64,000 nt of DNA from Harmonia axyridis (Eukaryota > Arthropoda > Insecta > Coleoptera > Coccinellidae), in NCBI RefSeq assembly GCF_914767665.1, contig NC_059502.1:620001-684000 (forward strand). Direction: 5' to 3'. Positions within the stretch are counted from its first letter, which is position 1, and every line of letters starts with the position of its first letter. Positions 28,401 through 35,795 of the stretch are shown here, one piece after another. The notes under the pieces were generated by a model. The model was not told the origin of the DNA, made no database searches, and saw only the letters and a program-made list of their open reading frames with translations. A program made the position numbers and the translations under genes.

Positions 28401-31400
28401 AATATGACTCCAATATCACATTTTCAGTTCTGAAGAAATTTACATGAAGTTCATTTCAAATTTAAATTTTAAGAAGGATTGCCACCACGTGGTATTTTGC
28501 GTATTAGTCAAATTTTAGTACCCATTCATTTCTCTTCTGGCGCTCCTGCGATGAGTAGAGGGCAGCACTGTACGACGATTCTCACGAAATCATAGTTTAA
28601 TCTCTTTTGTGAAGACTTTTGCCAGGTTTTTTTTTAATATATCAGTGCTCTGTACAAAGTTCATATCATCAATTTTTTGGCAAAAAACGAAAAGATATCG
28701 AATTTCTTTTTTATTCTTCACTCGCAAACCAAAAATATTTATTTTCTTGTAAATTACTGTTTAAGGAAATTATGTTAAAACTCCATAAAAATCAGTGATT
28801 TGTAAGAAGAAATATCTCCAATTTAATTTTGAACTGAACAGCCACATGGGAGTATTTCCTCTTAATATTCTCTATAAGTGTGACGTCACACACCGCCATT
28901 TTTGGTTCTCCTGTCAGTGTTCGGAATCCAAACAAATAAATTGTCATTATAATTAGTACGGTATCGTTGAAGGAATTGGCTTATTTTCATAAATAATAGT
29001 GTTTGAGGAACGATTTCAGTATTAATTGATAGACAGAAGGAACGAGGTTAAAACCAGTAAGTTTGAATCCTGTATCATTCCCCAGAGTTTGTAAAAATCT
29101 GTGTTTATTAGTTGAACTTCAAGTTCGATTTTACTGGCATTAATCTCGTTCCTTTTGTCTATCAATTAATAGTAAAATCGTCCCCTAAATAATCTTATTT
29201 ATCAAAATAAGCCAATTCGTTCAACGATAACTAAGTACTAATTTGCATGACAATTTGTTTGTTTGGATTCCGAACACTGACAGGAGAACTAAAATGGCGG
29301 TGTGTGACGTCATCACTAATAGAGCGTAGATTTTACTTGTCAAATGTCAAAAGATGACAGCTTCAAAAGAGACAACTACCAGATAGCGGGCTTTTCAAAA
29401 TGAAACCTCTTATTGGAAAACCCAAGTCCAACAAATCGAACATGAAATCTGTTCAGTCGTTCTTGATAAAAGTGTCACTCGAAAAAAGTCAAATTGGTGT
29501 CAAATAACTACATCCTTTTTCTTGATATTGCAGTTTTCATGCCAACTAGCCAACATTGTAACATTTTGAAGTCGTAATAAGGAAAATGATGAAAAAATAT
29601 TGATTGATTACAAAGTCTCGATGCCTCAAGCGTTTGTTTTTATCTTTGGCGCCACTTCCTTGTATATAATTAGCATAATTTGAAATTTTTGCATTTGGGC
29701 AACACAAAGGTATACTGAATATTTATAGACGAAAACATGCGTCTATTTTTCAATTTGCTAAGTTCTGTTGACTGCCTTGAATGTTAATTATTCTTTGTAT
29801 CACATATTTCAAATGCTTAATTCCTTTATGATTGGTTTTTCCACTATTTTTTTCGTTCCAATATCGTCATACAAACATTCCTAGAACAAGGAAAAGATTT
29901 ATATTTCAGTAAAAAAAAACACATTCAAAATTCAATACCTCCAAAACTGTTGAAAGGGAAACACTCTTCCTTCTCAAATGTTAGAGATAATTTCATGAAA
30001 TTTGGTATAATACCTACTCATCAGTTTCTTATTATAAATGTTGGATCCTTGTGGAATTCGATTATTGAAAATAGCCAGAAGTATTACTGCTATAATTACA
30101 CGACAAATTCATCTTTCCGAAAATATCTGATTCATAAAACTATAGAAATTGATGGCACTCTGAAACAAAACAAAGCACGCGCCAATAACAATAATGATCG
30201 CTATATTTAGGAGTATCAATTCGATTCGAGAAATGCTCAAAAGTCATTCTTAATCTGGGTCAATGAATATTGAGAGCTTGATTCATTCACAAAGCACTTA
30301 TTTCATGGTATTCCCATGAATATTTAAAATGGAGCATAAATCAAAATATCATTGCGAAGTTTATATTGAGAAAGACACTGCTATAAGGGATTAGACTTGA
30401 AAATTAAAAATATTCATTGCAGAAACAATATTTTTCAATATCATTATATTATATGTCTTGAAGTTTTTGGAAAATAATGAATTTTTCGATTTGTATCTTA
30501 ATTTAAACCTTGATAAATCAATACGGTATAGCTACAGATTTTTTATTCAAGTGTTATGCAACTGTTCTAAGACCAGATTAAATCATTCAATTGTTTATTT
30601 TAGGGGTATCCGAGGAGGGCCTGGAATCAGATCATCGGAATGGAAAAGATTCCTCATATACTGTATATACGCCTGGGGAATGTCACTTCTCATAGTTTTC
30701 ATCACATTCATGATCAATACTTACGTTAATCCCATCTCAATATTCCATCCAGGAGTTGCTATTGGACAATGCTTCATCAGAGGTGAGAAAAATATAAATA
30801 TAGGGTGTTTTTTTTCGAGGTATATAACTTTAAGTTGGCATTACTGTTCAAGATGGCAACCGATTTAACAGCTGTCAAGCGATTTTTTCTCAGCTTGGTT
30901 TGGCAATTCATCATGAATAGACTCACGCCTGAACAACGCTTGCAAATAGTGCAATTTCATTTCGAAAATAATGATTCTGTGCGGAATACGTATCGCGCAC
31001 TACGTCCATTTTATTTTGTTTAGCGATGAAGCGCACTTCTGGTTGAATGGCTACGTCAACAAACAAAACTGCCGCATTTGGAGTGAAGTTAATCCTCAAG
31101 TATGTCGAAACACCGTTACATCCAGAAAAACTGACTTTTTGGTGGACTACATCCGAGCCAGCCGTGGCGGTCATATGCCAGAAATCATATTTAAAATGTA
31201 ATGCCACAAGATTATCTTGCGGATAAATAAAATTCATGTCAATCGAATAATCCATCGTTGTTTTATTGCAATTTAAAGTTCTATAGCTCTAAAAAAAACA
31301 CCCTTTATTATGACTTGTTTACCTTCTCCACTCTTTATCAGCAAGACTTTCCTAAACATATTCAAAAAAAACATTTCAATTAATATTAACCATCAACAAA

Positions 31401-34400
31401 CAGACCCTTGGGGTACTCCACTGGAGTTGTCTGGAAACTGGATTCAACAATGTTCAAATCGAATTTTCTTTTGACAGATGGCCTTCCGATGCTGTTGTAT
31501 TTCTATGGACCAATGGGAATACTAATAATAAGCAATGTACTCTTGTTCGCTCTAACCGCCTTGAGGATACGCAAAGTGAAGAAAGACACGGCCATGCTGA
31601 AACACAGCGGCAGCAAAAGACATTCCGACGACGAACAGCAAAAGTAAGAACATTCTATCAATTTTCTCGATAGGACTCGTATCGGGTTTTCGCGGTGGCC
31701 ACGGTTTCCCTAATTTCTATTAGGTATAAATTTGATGGATTTCGTTGATTGCAGCTTCAACCTATACTTCAAGCTGCTCTTGGCTATGGGTGTCAATTGG
31801 TCAATGGAGATCATATCTTGGGCGGTGACGCTACCCCAGTACTTCTGGTACCTGTCAGACATTTGTAATGCTCTCTATGGCGTCATCATCTTTTTCATTT
31901 TCGTGTTCAAGAGGAACATATGGAAACAGTTGAAGAGGAGGTATGTATTTTTGGTTTCAATCTGCTTATCAACGATCAAGCGTCATTTGAACTACAATAC
32001 GCTACAAATAAACGAATACAGGAAAAAATTTATTCCACAGTTTTTCAATTTCTGACATATACGCTCTATTAGTGTGACGTCACACACCGCCATTTTTGAT
32101 TCTCCTGTCAGTGTTCGGAATCCAAACAAATAAATTGTCATTCAAATTAGTACGGTGTCGTTGAAGGAATTGGCTTATTTTCATAAATAAGAGTATTTGA
32201 GGAACGATTTCAGTATTAATTGATAGACAGAAGGAGCGAGGTTAATACCAGTAAGTTTGAATCCTGTATCATTCCCCAGATTTTGTAAAAAGCCGTGTTT
32301 ATTAGTTGAATTCCAAGTTCGAACTTACTGGCATTAATCTCGTTTCTTCTGTCTATCAATTAATAGTAAAATCGCTGCTTAAATAATCTTATTTATTAAA
32401 ATAAGCCAATTTCTTCAACGACAAAGTACTAATTTGAATGACAATTTGTTTGTTTGGATTCCGAACACTGACACGAGAACTAAAATGGCGGTGTATGACG
32501 TCATCACTAATAGAGAGTATTGAATGTCATTTTCCGAAAGTGACATATATGTCAGATATTTTCATTTAACCTCACTTAAATGAAACTTCGCCTTTGTCTG
32601 TATGTTTATATTCTCAAACATACATCCACATGTCTGGGTATATGCTATTTGACAGTAAAAAAATATTCTCGTTGATTAGAGTTTTAAAAACTGTTGACAT
32701 TTATTTAACAAAAATATTTTATTGAATAAGTATGGGAAAAAAAAATTAAGTTCACGATAATTTCATACCTATTAACACCTAATGGGAAACAGATTGGATT
32801 GGGCGAACTTGCGATGACGTCAATTTGAAGTAAACACGTGTGATATTTACAATTCGAATAATTTGGGAGAATTGGAAGAATCTGTCAAATAGCATATTCC
32901 AAAAACTCGAATTTCAAGGGAATATTCAATGTGCTAGTATTGTCTTTTATAATTTTGGAGCACTGTATTGAAATTTGCAGGCTACACTCATATTAACATC
33001 GTTTTTAGATTTCCAAAATAAAAATTTCTACAAAATGTTTGAAAGTAATAACTTAGTTTCGCTCGTTGCAAAAACTCACACCTTCAGTAACTGGTAACAT
33101 ACATAGATATTTTAGATCCAAAAGTCCCCAAACTGGCACAACAAAGATGATACAGACTATGACGACTTCGTGAACTGTTGTAAGGTATCGTTATAGCAAG
33201 CGAGGAATTTTTCTAGATGTATCGTCTCTAGACTGATAATTAATCAGTAAGTGAACAGGGTAAAATTGTTTGATTGGTAGCAGTTCGATGTTTATCACTA
33301 AAATACTAATTGGTTTAACAACACAAAACAGAAACAAACACGCTAAATGTGAAACAAAGCACTCTTTCACGTACCACACATCTGAAAGGATTTTCATTGG
33401 CTTGAAGATTTTTTTCGGCTACATTCCTTTTTTACTACAATAATATAAAATATCTGATATGGTGATATAAATCCATTTCAGTTTTTTATTCCGTGTATTG
33501 TTTCACCCACACACACTATCAATTTTCTTCAGAACACGTTAGGTTTTTCAGTAAATTGGCAACAATTATGGAAATAGTGCATGTTGGTGTAAATAAGGTG
33601 TAGAAAAACTTTCTTCGATGCTATCTGCCTTGGAATGGTCGTAAATGGCATGCAACTAATACTATAATAAGGAATAATATTTTTAATATGATGGATATGT
33701 TCAGGCCGAAAAAAAAATTCCAACGATTAGATTCTTGAAACGTTCGAAAAAAGCAATATTTCACCCCTTTTAAAATATCACTAGTTTCCTTTAGAAAAAA
33801 ATTGAAGAATAAAAAGTTAGAAAATAGAAAAACTAAAAACCAACCTTCCGATTTTTCTTCTAACTTAAAAGCATGTTTTTTTTAAACACCACACAAAATT
33901 TTTAGTAATGCACCAACAATTAGTAGGTTGCGAAACATTTTTAAAACTCACTTTCAAAGCAAACCGTTTGAGATTGAATATTGCATGATATTTACACTTG
34001 TATTAGGTTTCCATTTGCATTTGCCAATGAATTAAGTACCTATCTATTCTTCTGATCCTGTCATTATCAATCCACATCAGAAATAATATTGTTTTCTCAA
34101 ATATTCACTGTTGGGTAAACATCAATCAATAGTGCTGTGCCTGTAGTGGCGATGGGACACAGTAACAAAGCCTACACAGAACACAAACGGTTCTCCCAAC
34201 TTACATGAGATCCGTGCTTCTGTAGAAGCCAAGTATTATCAATCTTCTAAAAATATCGAACTGGCATAAATCTATGCTAAGAGTTAAAAACTACATGGGA
34301 ACGTGGTGTCATCGGGGACGAGTAGCGATAGACAGATTTCTTTTTTTTTTTGAGCTCAACAGTATCACATAATCCAATCACGAAAAAACAGAAGGCATTA

Positions 34401-35231
34401 AGTAAGCAGTTAAATTAAAGTTTATTTGGTTGTTATTGTTGGTTAGGTTATGCGATACTGAGGAGCTCTAAAAAGAGCGAAATCGGTCTATCGCTACTCA
34501 CCTTTATGACAGCACGATTTCCTACTTATGGTTAACTCTCAACCTAGACTTCTGCCAGTCCGATAGTATTTATCTACGGTCGTTAGAGCATTACTCTTTA
34601 TAATTTTTGAATTATTGAACATTAGAAAGTAATTTATTCTCTGAATTCATTATTATACAATTTCCTAAAGAGAATTTGGAGTCGAAGAAAAATACATACA
34701 TAATTGGGTGTTATTCTGTGGTCATTTTAATCGCCTAAACTTCTCTCTTTTATCGCTAATAAACAAAGAAAAAATTAACTACTCTTTCGTAGTTTTGAAT
34801 TACTAGAATACATATACAGAGTGACCCAGAATTAGTGGTCAATAATTCATCATGGTATTCGGCAATCGAAAATATTGTGTTTAATTAAGTAATATTTGAA
34901 CTTCCCGCAGTTTGTTTGATCGGAAAATACAGTGGCGAATTATTGACCGCTAATTCTGGGACACCCTATATTGAACAATTGAATATATTTTCTAATACCT
35001 GTAGATCCTTGAAGCTTCAGCTAAACAACTTGAGAAGCATTGCAATTCGAAACTTGTTTTATATTTCTTATTTATTCTTTTTTCAGATATTATTCTTTCA
35101 TGGGAAGGCATCATATGGCCCATTCCATGGGAACAACAAATTTCACAAAAACCACTAACGATTCGATGACAGTATCAACCAATGACCGTGCCATGGAAGA
35201 AAGTGAACTAAACACGTCCAGAATGAATTAA
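3927..35231 (+). CDS. Methuselah-like class B GPCR with five alternative ectodomain first exons
   Basis: The whole locus comprises five ectodomain exons (V1 3927-4476, V2 11588-12074, V3 14155-14623, V4 17425-17932, V5 22924-23452) and one 7TM module (C1 25630-25812, C2 26329-26407, C3 30604-30782, C4 31478-31643, C5 31755-31940, C6 35087-35231). C1-C6 total 938 nt; with the single base from any V exon this is exactly 313 codons including stop. Predicted receptors are 495, 474, 468, 481 and 488 aa. The ectodomain K-C-C motif, the ...FC/YC...C ending before TM1, and TM segments such as FFWMNVICIDI and WYLSDICNALYGV match the insect Methuselah family, plasma-membrane receptors linked in Drosophila to stress and lifespan. 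Mutually exclusive first-exon use is inferred from exon order and phase; no transcript was seen. Confidence 0.85.
4477..6575. other. Inter-exon stretch, no gene; old transposase relic near 6290-6470
   Basis: The DNA is AT-rich and mostly unassignable. Around 6290-6470 (+) a degenerate Tc1/mariner relic is recognisable from an R-S-x-D-L-T-P-I-D-F-like stretch followed by a KDGIRGIIEDKQQ-like segment with stops. No receptor transmembrane exon is present. Confidence 0.45.
6576..7448 (-). mobile_element. Tc1/mariner DD41D element, copy B
   Basis: The element is about 873 bp with TA at 6574-6575 and 7449-7450. The left end is AAGGGTGTTTTTTTTAGA and the right end TCGAAAAAAAACACCCGT. Transposase fragments lie on the minus strand (7320-6680). 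Compared with its relatives it has lost the segment just upstream of the catalytic core (junction near 7320) and part of the QQDGA box. Confidence 0.85.
7449..8806. other. Intergenic, nothing recognised
   Basis: This is AT-rich DNA between two transposon copies. No exon or RNA gene was identified, and the short ORFs here have no family features. Confidence 0.4.
8807..9744 (+). mobile_element. Tc1/mariner DD41D element, copy C (best-preserved ORF)
   Basis: Both termini are present (AGGTGTTTTTTTTCGAGGT and its partner ending AAACACCCTT). The reading frame 8975-9640 (221 aa) is open through the whole catalytic domain, with D in FSDEAHFWL, D in QQDGATCH and a third D in CDLTPLDYF. I count 41 residues between the second and third, the DD41D (rosa-group) spacing. 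The helix-turn-helix segment (MNRLTFEQ, from 8918) is in another frame and stops at the family deletion junction near 9026. No full-length transposase can be made from it. Confidence 0.9.
9745..10478. other. Intergenic, nothing recognised
   Basis: No coding exon is seen. A CAGGGTGGCTCAC motif at 10378-10390 is one of the recurrent repeat-end motifs of this window. Confidence 0.4.
10479..11113 (-). mobile_element. Tc1/mariner DD41D element, copy D (one end missing)
   Basis: The left terminus is present (AGGATGTTTTTTTTAGAGC, after TTATTATA). Homology to the other copies stops at about 11112, in the middle of the catalytic domain, where unrelated sequence begins. The terminus carrying the helix-turn-helix side is therefore lost. 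The minus-strand transposase segment still includes the second and third catalytic Asp regions. Confidence 0.8.
11114..11587. other. Upstream region of ectodomain exon V2
   Basis: Non-coding sequence that should hold the V2 promoter. GATAAG-like and CGATAG motifs occur at about 11465-11530, but I cannot identify a core promoter with confidence. Confidence 0.3.
11588..12074 (+). CDS. Ectodomain exon V2 (Mth-like, 6 Cys)
   Basis: The exon encodes 162 residues plus one base of a Gly codon. The signal peptide is residues 1 to about 17, ending PVYC. Only six cysteines follow (54, 55, 66, 94, 135, 148). The K-C-C pair and the C-terminal FC...VC pair are kept, but the first four cysteines found in V1, V4 and V5 are absent, so the N-terminal disulfide-bonded part is missing or refolded. 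It ends TLV-G at donor GTGAGT (12075), phase 1 like the others. Confidence 0.85.
12075..12530. other. Inter-exon stretch with repeat-end motifs
   Basis: No exon is seen. CAGGGCGATTCATAAG (from about 12148) and CAGGGTGTTTGAG (from about 12441) resemble the ends of short dispersed elements. A full inverted repeat is not obvious. Confidence 0.35.
12531..13447 (+). mobile_element. Tc1/mariner DD41D element, copy E
   Basis: The left end is GGGTGTTTTTTTTTCGAG after TATATA, and the right end AAAAACACCCTT. The ORF 12700-13266 covers the catalytic domain through the third Asp and the LEDNIRRVIADI segment, then stops early (13264-13266). The same N-terminal to catalytic-domain deletion junction as in the other copies lies near 12740, here with about 15 further bases lost. 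Confidence 0.88.
13448..14154. other. Upstream region of ectodomain exon V3
   Basis: AT-rich non-coding sequence that presumably includes the V3 promoter. TCAGTTTATAT at 13979 and TCATTCAATT at 13991 are initiator-like but not decisive. Confidence 0.3.
14155..14623 (+). CDS. Ectodomain exon V3 (Mth-like, 6 Cys)
   Basis: The exon encodes 156 residues plus one base. The signal peptide is about residues 1-25 (hydrophobic AIFLYLTLVCHL core). Six cysteines follow it (42, 43, 53, 94, 128, 142). As in V2, the four N-terminal cysteines of the ten-cysteine class are missing. Potential N-glycosylation sites are NYT, NHT and NIT. It ends LRSV-G with donor GTGAGT at 14624, phase 1, so it can join C1 in frame. 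Confidence 0.85.
14624..15059. other. Inter-exon stretch, nothing recognised
   Basis: AT-rich sequence between V3 and transposon copy F. No exon was identified. Confidence 0.4.
15060..15723 (-). mobile_element. Tc1/mariner DD41D element, copy F (internally deleted)
   Basis: Both termini are present (AGGGTGCTTTTTTAGAGC and TCGAAAAAAAACAGCCGT), but the element is only 664 bp. The part encoding the C-terminal end of the transposase, including the third catalytic Asp, is lost at a junction near 15121. The rest (15553-15125, minus strand) retains the SDEAHFWL and QQDGATCH motifs. Confidence 0.85.
15724..17424. other. Inter-exon stretch; Tc1/mariner relic at about 15790-16010, V4 upstream region
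   Basis: At 15812-15992 an imperfect inverted repeat is visible (AAACTTCAGATAATTGAAAT against its complement near 15970). It contains a CPDLTPLDFF-like transposase remnant on the plus strand and its mirrored counterpart. The rest has no recognisable gene. An ATATAAAC stretch at about 17070 is the only TATA-like sequence upstream of V4. Confidence 0.4.
17425..17932 (+). CDS. Ectodomain exon V4 (Mth-like, 10 Cys)
   Basis: The exon encodes 169 residues plus one base of Gly. The signal peptide is about residues 1-20. Ten cysteines follow (23, 46, 48, 55, 59, 60, 71, 106, 140, 154), including NCGC and KKCC motifs, and the C-terminal ENYCLDY...LC element typical of Methuselah ectodomains just before TM1. 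NVT, NVS and NLT are candidate glycosylation sites. It ends LNYV-G at donor GTAGGT (17933), and the read-through stops two codons later. Confidence 0.87.
21180..21740 (-). pseudogene. Old Tc1/mariner transposase relic
   Basis: Read on the minus strand, this stretch gives degraded transposase motifs. They include a CMVCNLVWWSD-like equivalent of the TVWCALWAGG block, a YFFENEKG-like block, and a WFQQDGAT-like catalytic block near 21260-21290. Stops and frameshifts are frequent, and it is far more diverged than the DD41D copies, so it belongs to an older layer of insertions. Confidence 0.6.
22465..22620 (-). mobile_element. Non-LTR retrotransposon 3' tail fragment
   Basis: On the minus strand the sequence runs into TTTAATAAACTAAATTATTATTATTATAATAATG. 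This AATAAA-like signal followed by a TTA-type microsatellite tail has the same form as the 3' ends of the two reverse-transcriptase-bearing elements in the Prp8 introns. No RT coding sequence is left. The 5' limit is uncertain. Confidence 0.5.
22924..23452 (+). CDS. Ectodomain exon V5 (Mth-like, 10 Cys), nearest to the 7TM module
   Basis: The exon encodes 176 residues plus one base. The signal peptide is about residues 1-19. Ten cysteines follow (27, 50, 53, 58, 62, 63, 74, 110, 149, 163) in the same order as in V1 and V4, with FRKCC and NQYCVDS...LVC motifs. NTT, NFS, NGS and NGT are possible glycosylation sites. It ends MEIA-G at donor GTATGA (23453), a weaker match to the consensus than the donors of V1-V4. 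Being nearest to C1 (2.2 kb), it may be the default partner. Confidence 0.87.
23741..24195 (+). repeat. Dispersed repeat, copy 1
   Basis: About 450 bp match 28471-28870 in the same orientation with moderate divergence. Shared blocks include GTACCCATTCATTT, CTTCTGG-GCTCCTGCGATGA, GAG-GCAGCACTGTA and GTTTAAGGAAATTATG. Neither copy has coding capacity that I can see. Confidence 0.75.
24196..24536. other. Intron/intergenic, nothing recognised
   Basis: AT-rich sequence lies between the dispersed repeat and transposon copy G, inside the predicted V5-C1 intron. Confidence 0.35.
24537..25449 (+). mobile_element. Tc1/mariner DD41D element, copy G
   Basis: The termini are GGGTGTTTTTTTTCGAGG and AAAAACACCCCT, followed by TA. 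The plus-strand transposase ORF (24706-25101) is broken by a frameshift just before the QQDGA box near 25015. A further deletion near 25180 removes the GYVKSLVY segment. It sits in the V5-C1 intron of the receptor locus. Confidence 0.87.
25630..25812 (+). CDS. Receptor common exon C1 (TM1-TM2)
   Basis: The acceptor TTATTACAG ends at 25629, and the exon starts GT, completing the Gly codon left by any V exon. The peptide starts G-MVISMPFLLITFIVYALLP (TM1), the expected Methuselah sequence directly after the ectodomain, followed by TM2 (ALMCYVINLLLAYMFIV). The donor GTGAGT is at 25813, phase 1. No alternative copy of this exon exists in the window. Confidence 0.9.
26329..26407 (+). CDS. Receptor common exon C2 (TM3)
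   Basis: This 79-nt exon lies between acceptor TTTTTCAG (ends 26328) and donor GTAAGT (26408). It encodes G-FGCIFFFLSSFFWMNVICI and DIFLGF, the TM3 hallmark of Methuselah-family receptors (S-F-F-W-x-N-V). It enters at phase 1 and leaves at phase 2. Confidence 0.9.
26536..27550. repeat. 1.0-kb foldback (inverted repeat) element
   Basis: The left arm starts GTTTTTCACCATAATTTGAC and the right arm ends with its complement (CAAATTATGGTGAAAAAC). Pairing runs inward through ACTCTGTATATAT, GGAACACCCTGTATATTTTT and CATATGTTTGGCC on the left and their complements on the right. A third, related unit lies in the centre (about 26930-27170). It sits in the C2-C3 intron of the receptor and has no coding capacity I recognise. 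Confidence 0.8.
27551..28470. other. Intron C2-C3, nothing recognised
   Basis: No exon is seen. A CAGGGTGACCAGG motif near 28158 and GACACCCTGTTTATC near 28316 face each other about 170 bp apart and may bound a short element. Confidence 0.35.
28471..28870 (+). repeat. Dispersed repeat, copy 2
   Basis: It matches 23741-24195 in the same orientation (see copy 1). The palindromic MITE begins right at its end (28871), so the MITE probably inserted into or beside this repeat. Confidence 0.72.
28871..29326. repeat. Palindromic MITE with CRE-like ends, copy 1
   Basis: Long arms (about 200 bp each) are near-perfect inverted complements, for example GTGTGACGTCACACACCGCC at the left and GGCGGTGTGTGACGTCATCAC at the right. 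Each end carries the eight-base palindrome TGACGTCA (28881-28888 and 29305-29312). The central part contains a second nested inverted pair (AATTGATAGACAGAAGGAACGAG and complement). It has no coding potential. It lies in the C2-C3 receptor intron. Confidence 0.88.
29327..30603. other. Intron C2-C3, nothing recognised
   Basis: AT-rich intron sequence. I found no conserved exon or repeat of the families described here. Confidence 0.35.
30604..30782 (+). CDS. Receptor common exon C3 (TM4 and second extracellular loop)
   Basis: The acceptor TTTATTTTAG ends at 30603 and the donor GTGAGA starts at 30783. The peptide begins (R)GIRGGPGIRSSEWKRF, followed by TM4 (LIYCIYAWGMSLLIVFITFM) and a loop ending GQCFIR. 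The phase is 2 in and 1 out. A transposon (copy H) starts only 20 nt after the exon. Confidence 0.9.
30803..31305 (+). mobile_element. Tc1/mariner DD41D element, copy H (503 bp)
   Basis: The TA target site is kept on both sides (30801-30802 and 31306-31307), and both termini are intact. The helix-turn-helix ORF start (MNRLTPEQRLQIVQFHFEN) is readable to the family junction at 31023. A second deletion near 31140 joins the first catalytic block directly to the C-terminal end, so two catalytic Asp are gone. It lies in the C3-C4 intron, in the same orientation as the gene. Confidence 0.9.
31478..31643 (+). CDS. Receptor common exon C4 (TM5 and third intracellular loop)
   Basis: The acceptor TTTTGACAG ends at 31477 and the donor GTAAGA starts at 31644. 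The peptide contains GLPMLLYFYGPMGILIISNV in TM5, then a basic cytoplasmic loop (RIRKVKKDTAM...) rich in K, R, S and D. The phase is 1 in and 2 out. Confidence 0.9.
31755..31940 (+). CDS. Receptor common exon C5 (TM6-TM7)
   Basis: The acceptor GATTGCAG ends at 31754 and the donor GTATGT starts at 31941. The peptide runs FNLYFKLLLAMGVNWSMEII (TM6), then WYLSDICNALYGVIIFFIFVF (TM7) and the juxtamembrane KRNIWKQLKRR, all closely matching the Methuselah-family signature. The phase is 2 in and 2 out. Confidence 0.92.
32063..32516. repeat. Palindromic MITE with CRE-like ends, copy 2
   Basis: It is nearly identical to 28871-29326. The ends are CGCTCTATTAGTGTGACGTCA and TGACGTCATCACTAATAGAG, with TGACGTCA at 32075-32082 and 32496-32503. 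It lies in the C5-C6 intron, so the two copies bracket exons C3-C5. Confidence 0.88.
32517..34813. other. Intron C5-C6, nothing recognised
   Basis: AT-rich intron sequence without an exon or transposon I can name. Confidence 0.35.
34814..34972. repeat. Short MITE-like element with 35-bp inverted ends
   Basis: The left end TACAGAGTGACCCAGAATTA and the following GTGGTCAATAATTC are mirrored at the right by GAATTATTGACC-GCTAATTCTGGGACACCCTATA, about 158 bp in all. The terminal motif is the same (A)CAGGGTG/CACCCTGT type seen at several other repeat ends in the window. Confidence 0.7.
35087..35231 (+). CDS. Receptor common exon C6 (C-terminal tail and stop)
   Basis: The acceptor TTTTTTCAG ends at 35086. 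The first base completes an Arg codon, then YYSFMGRHHMAHSM and a Ser/Thr/Asn-rich tail ending SRMN and TAA. The short Ser/Thr-rich tail is a plausible target of receptor kinases, by general GPCR knowledge. The exon is shared by all predicted isoforms. Confidence 0.85.
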
Positions 35232-35789
35232 CCAGTAGGAATTTCACTTTGAAAAATTATAGTACCATATCGAAAAGTATGAGATTTTTGAACAAGGATA
35301 GATTTCGTTCGTATGTGATTATTTTTGCACTACAAATTTGAAAGTTACTCTATTTGTTAGTTTAGGAAATTATCATCTGTACTTAATGGATGTTAATAGT
35401 GCACGTAAACTCGAATTTGAAACTTTGTTATCAAGGGTGAATATTAAAAAGAACTAGAACAAATTTTGTTCATACGTTCTCTCTCTTTCTCTCTTTAATT
35501 CGGACATAACCATTATGTTGTAAATATGTGGTGAAAATATATTTTTTGATACTCTTGATACACTTCCATTAGTGAATATATATATAAAATTGTGTTCTTC
35601 CGTAGTTCAAAAGATTTTTACCACTTTTTTACTTTTTCATATGAAATGGACTTTACAATAAGGTTCATTTAAATTATTACCATATTTTACATTTAGCAAT
35701 GTATGTAATACGTATTTGACTAAGATGCAAGTGATATATAGACTACAAGATGTGTCATGATGTTCAATGTATGTAGCATTTACCAAAGA

Positions 35790-35795
35790 AATAAA
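35790..35795 (+). promoter_or_regulatory. Poly(A) signal of the receptor gene
   Basis: AATAAA lies 559 nt after the stop codon in an AT-rich 3' region. It is the first canonical signal downstream of C6, so it is the likely 3' end of the receptor transcripts. Confidence 0.6.

Noticed and set aside
31941..32055. Extension of receptor exon C5 past 31940 to the stop at 32055
   Set aside because: The family sequence ends at KRR with a good GTATGT donor, and C6 continues the frame at the right phase. Intron retention giving a shorter alternative tail cannot be excluded.
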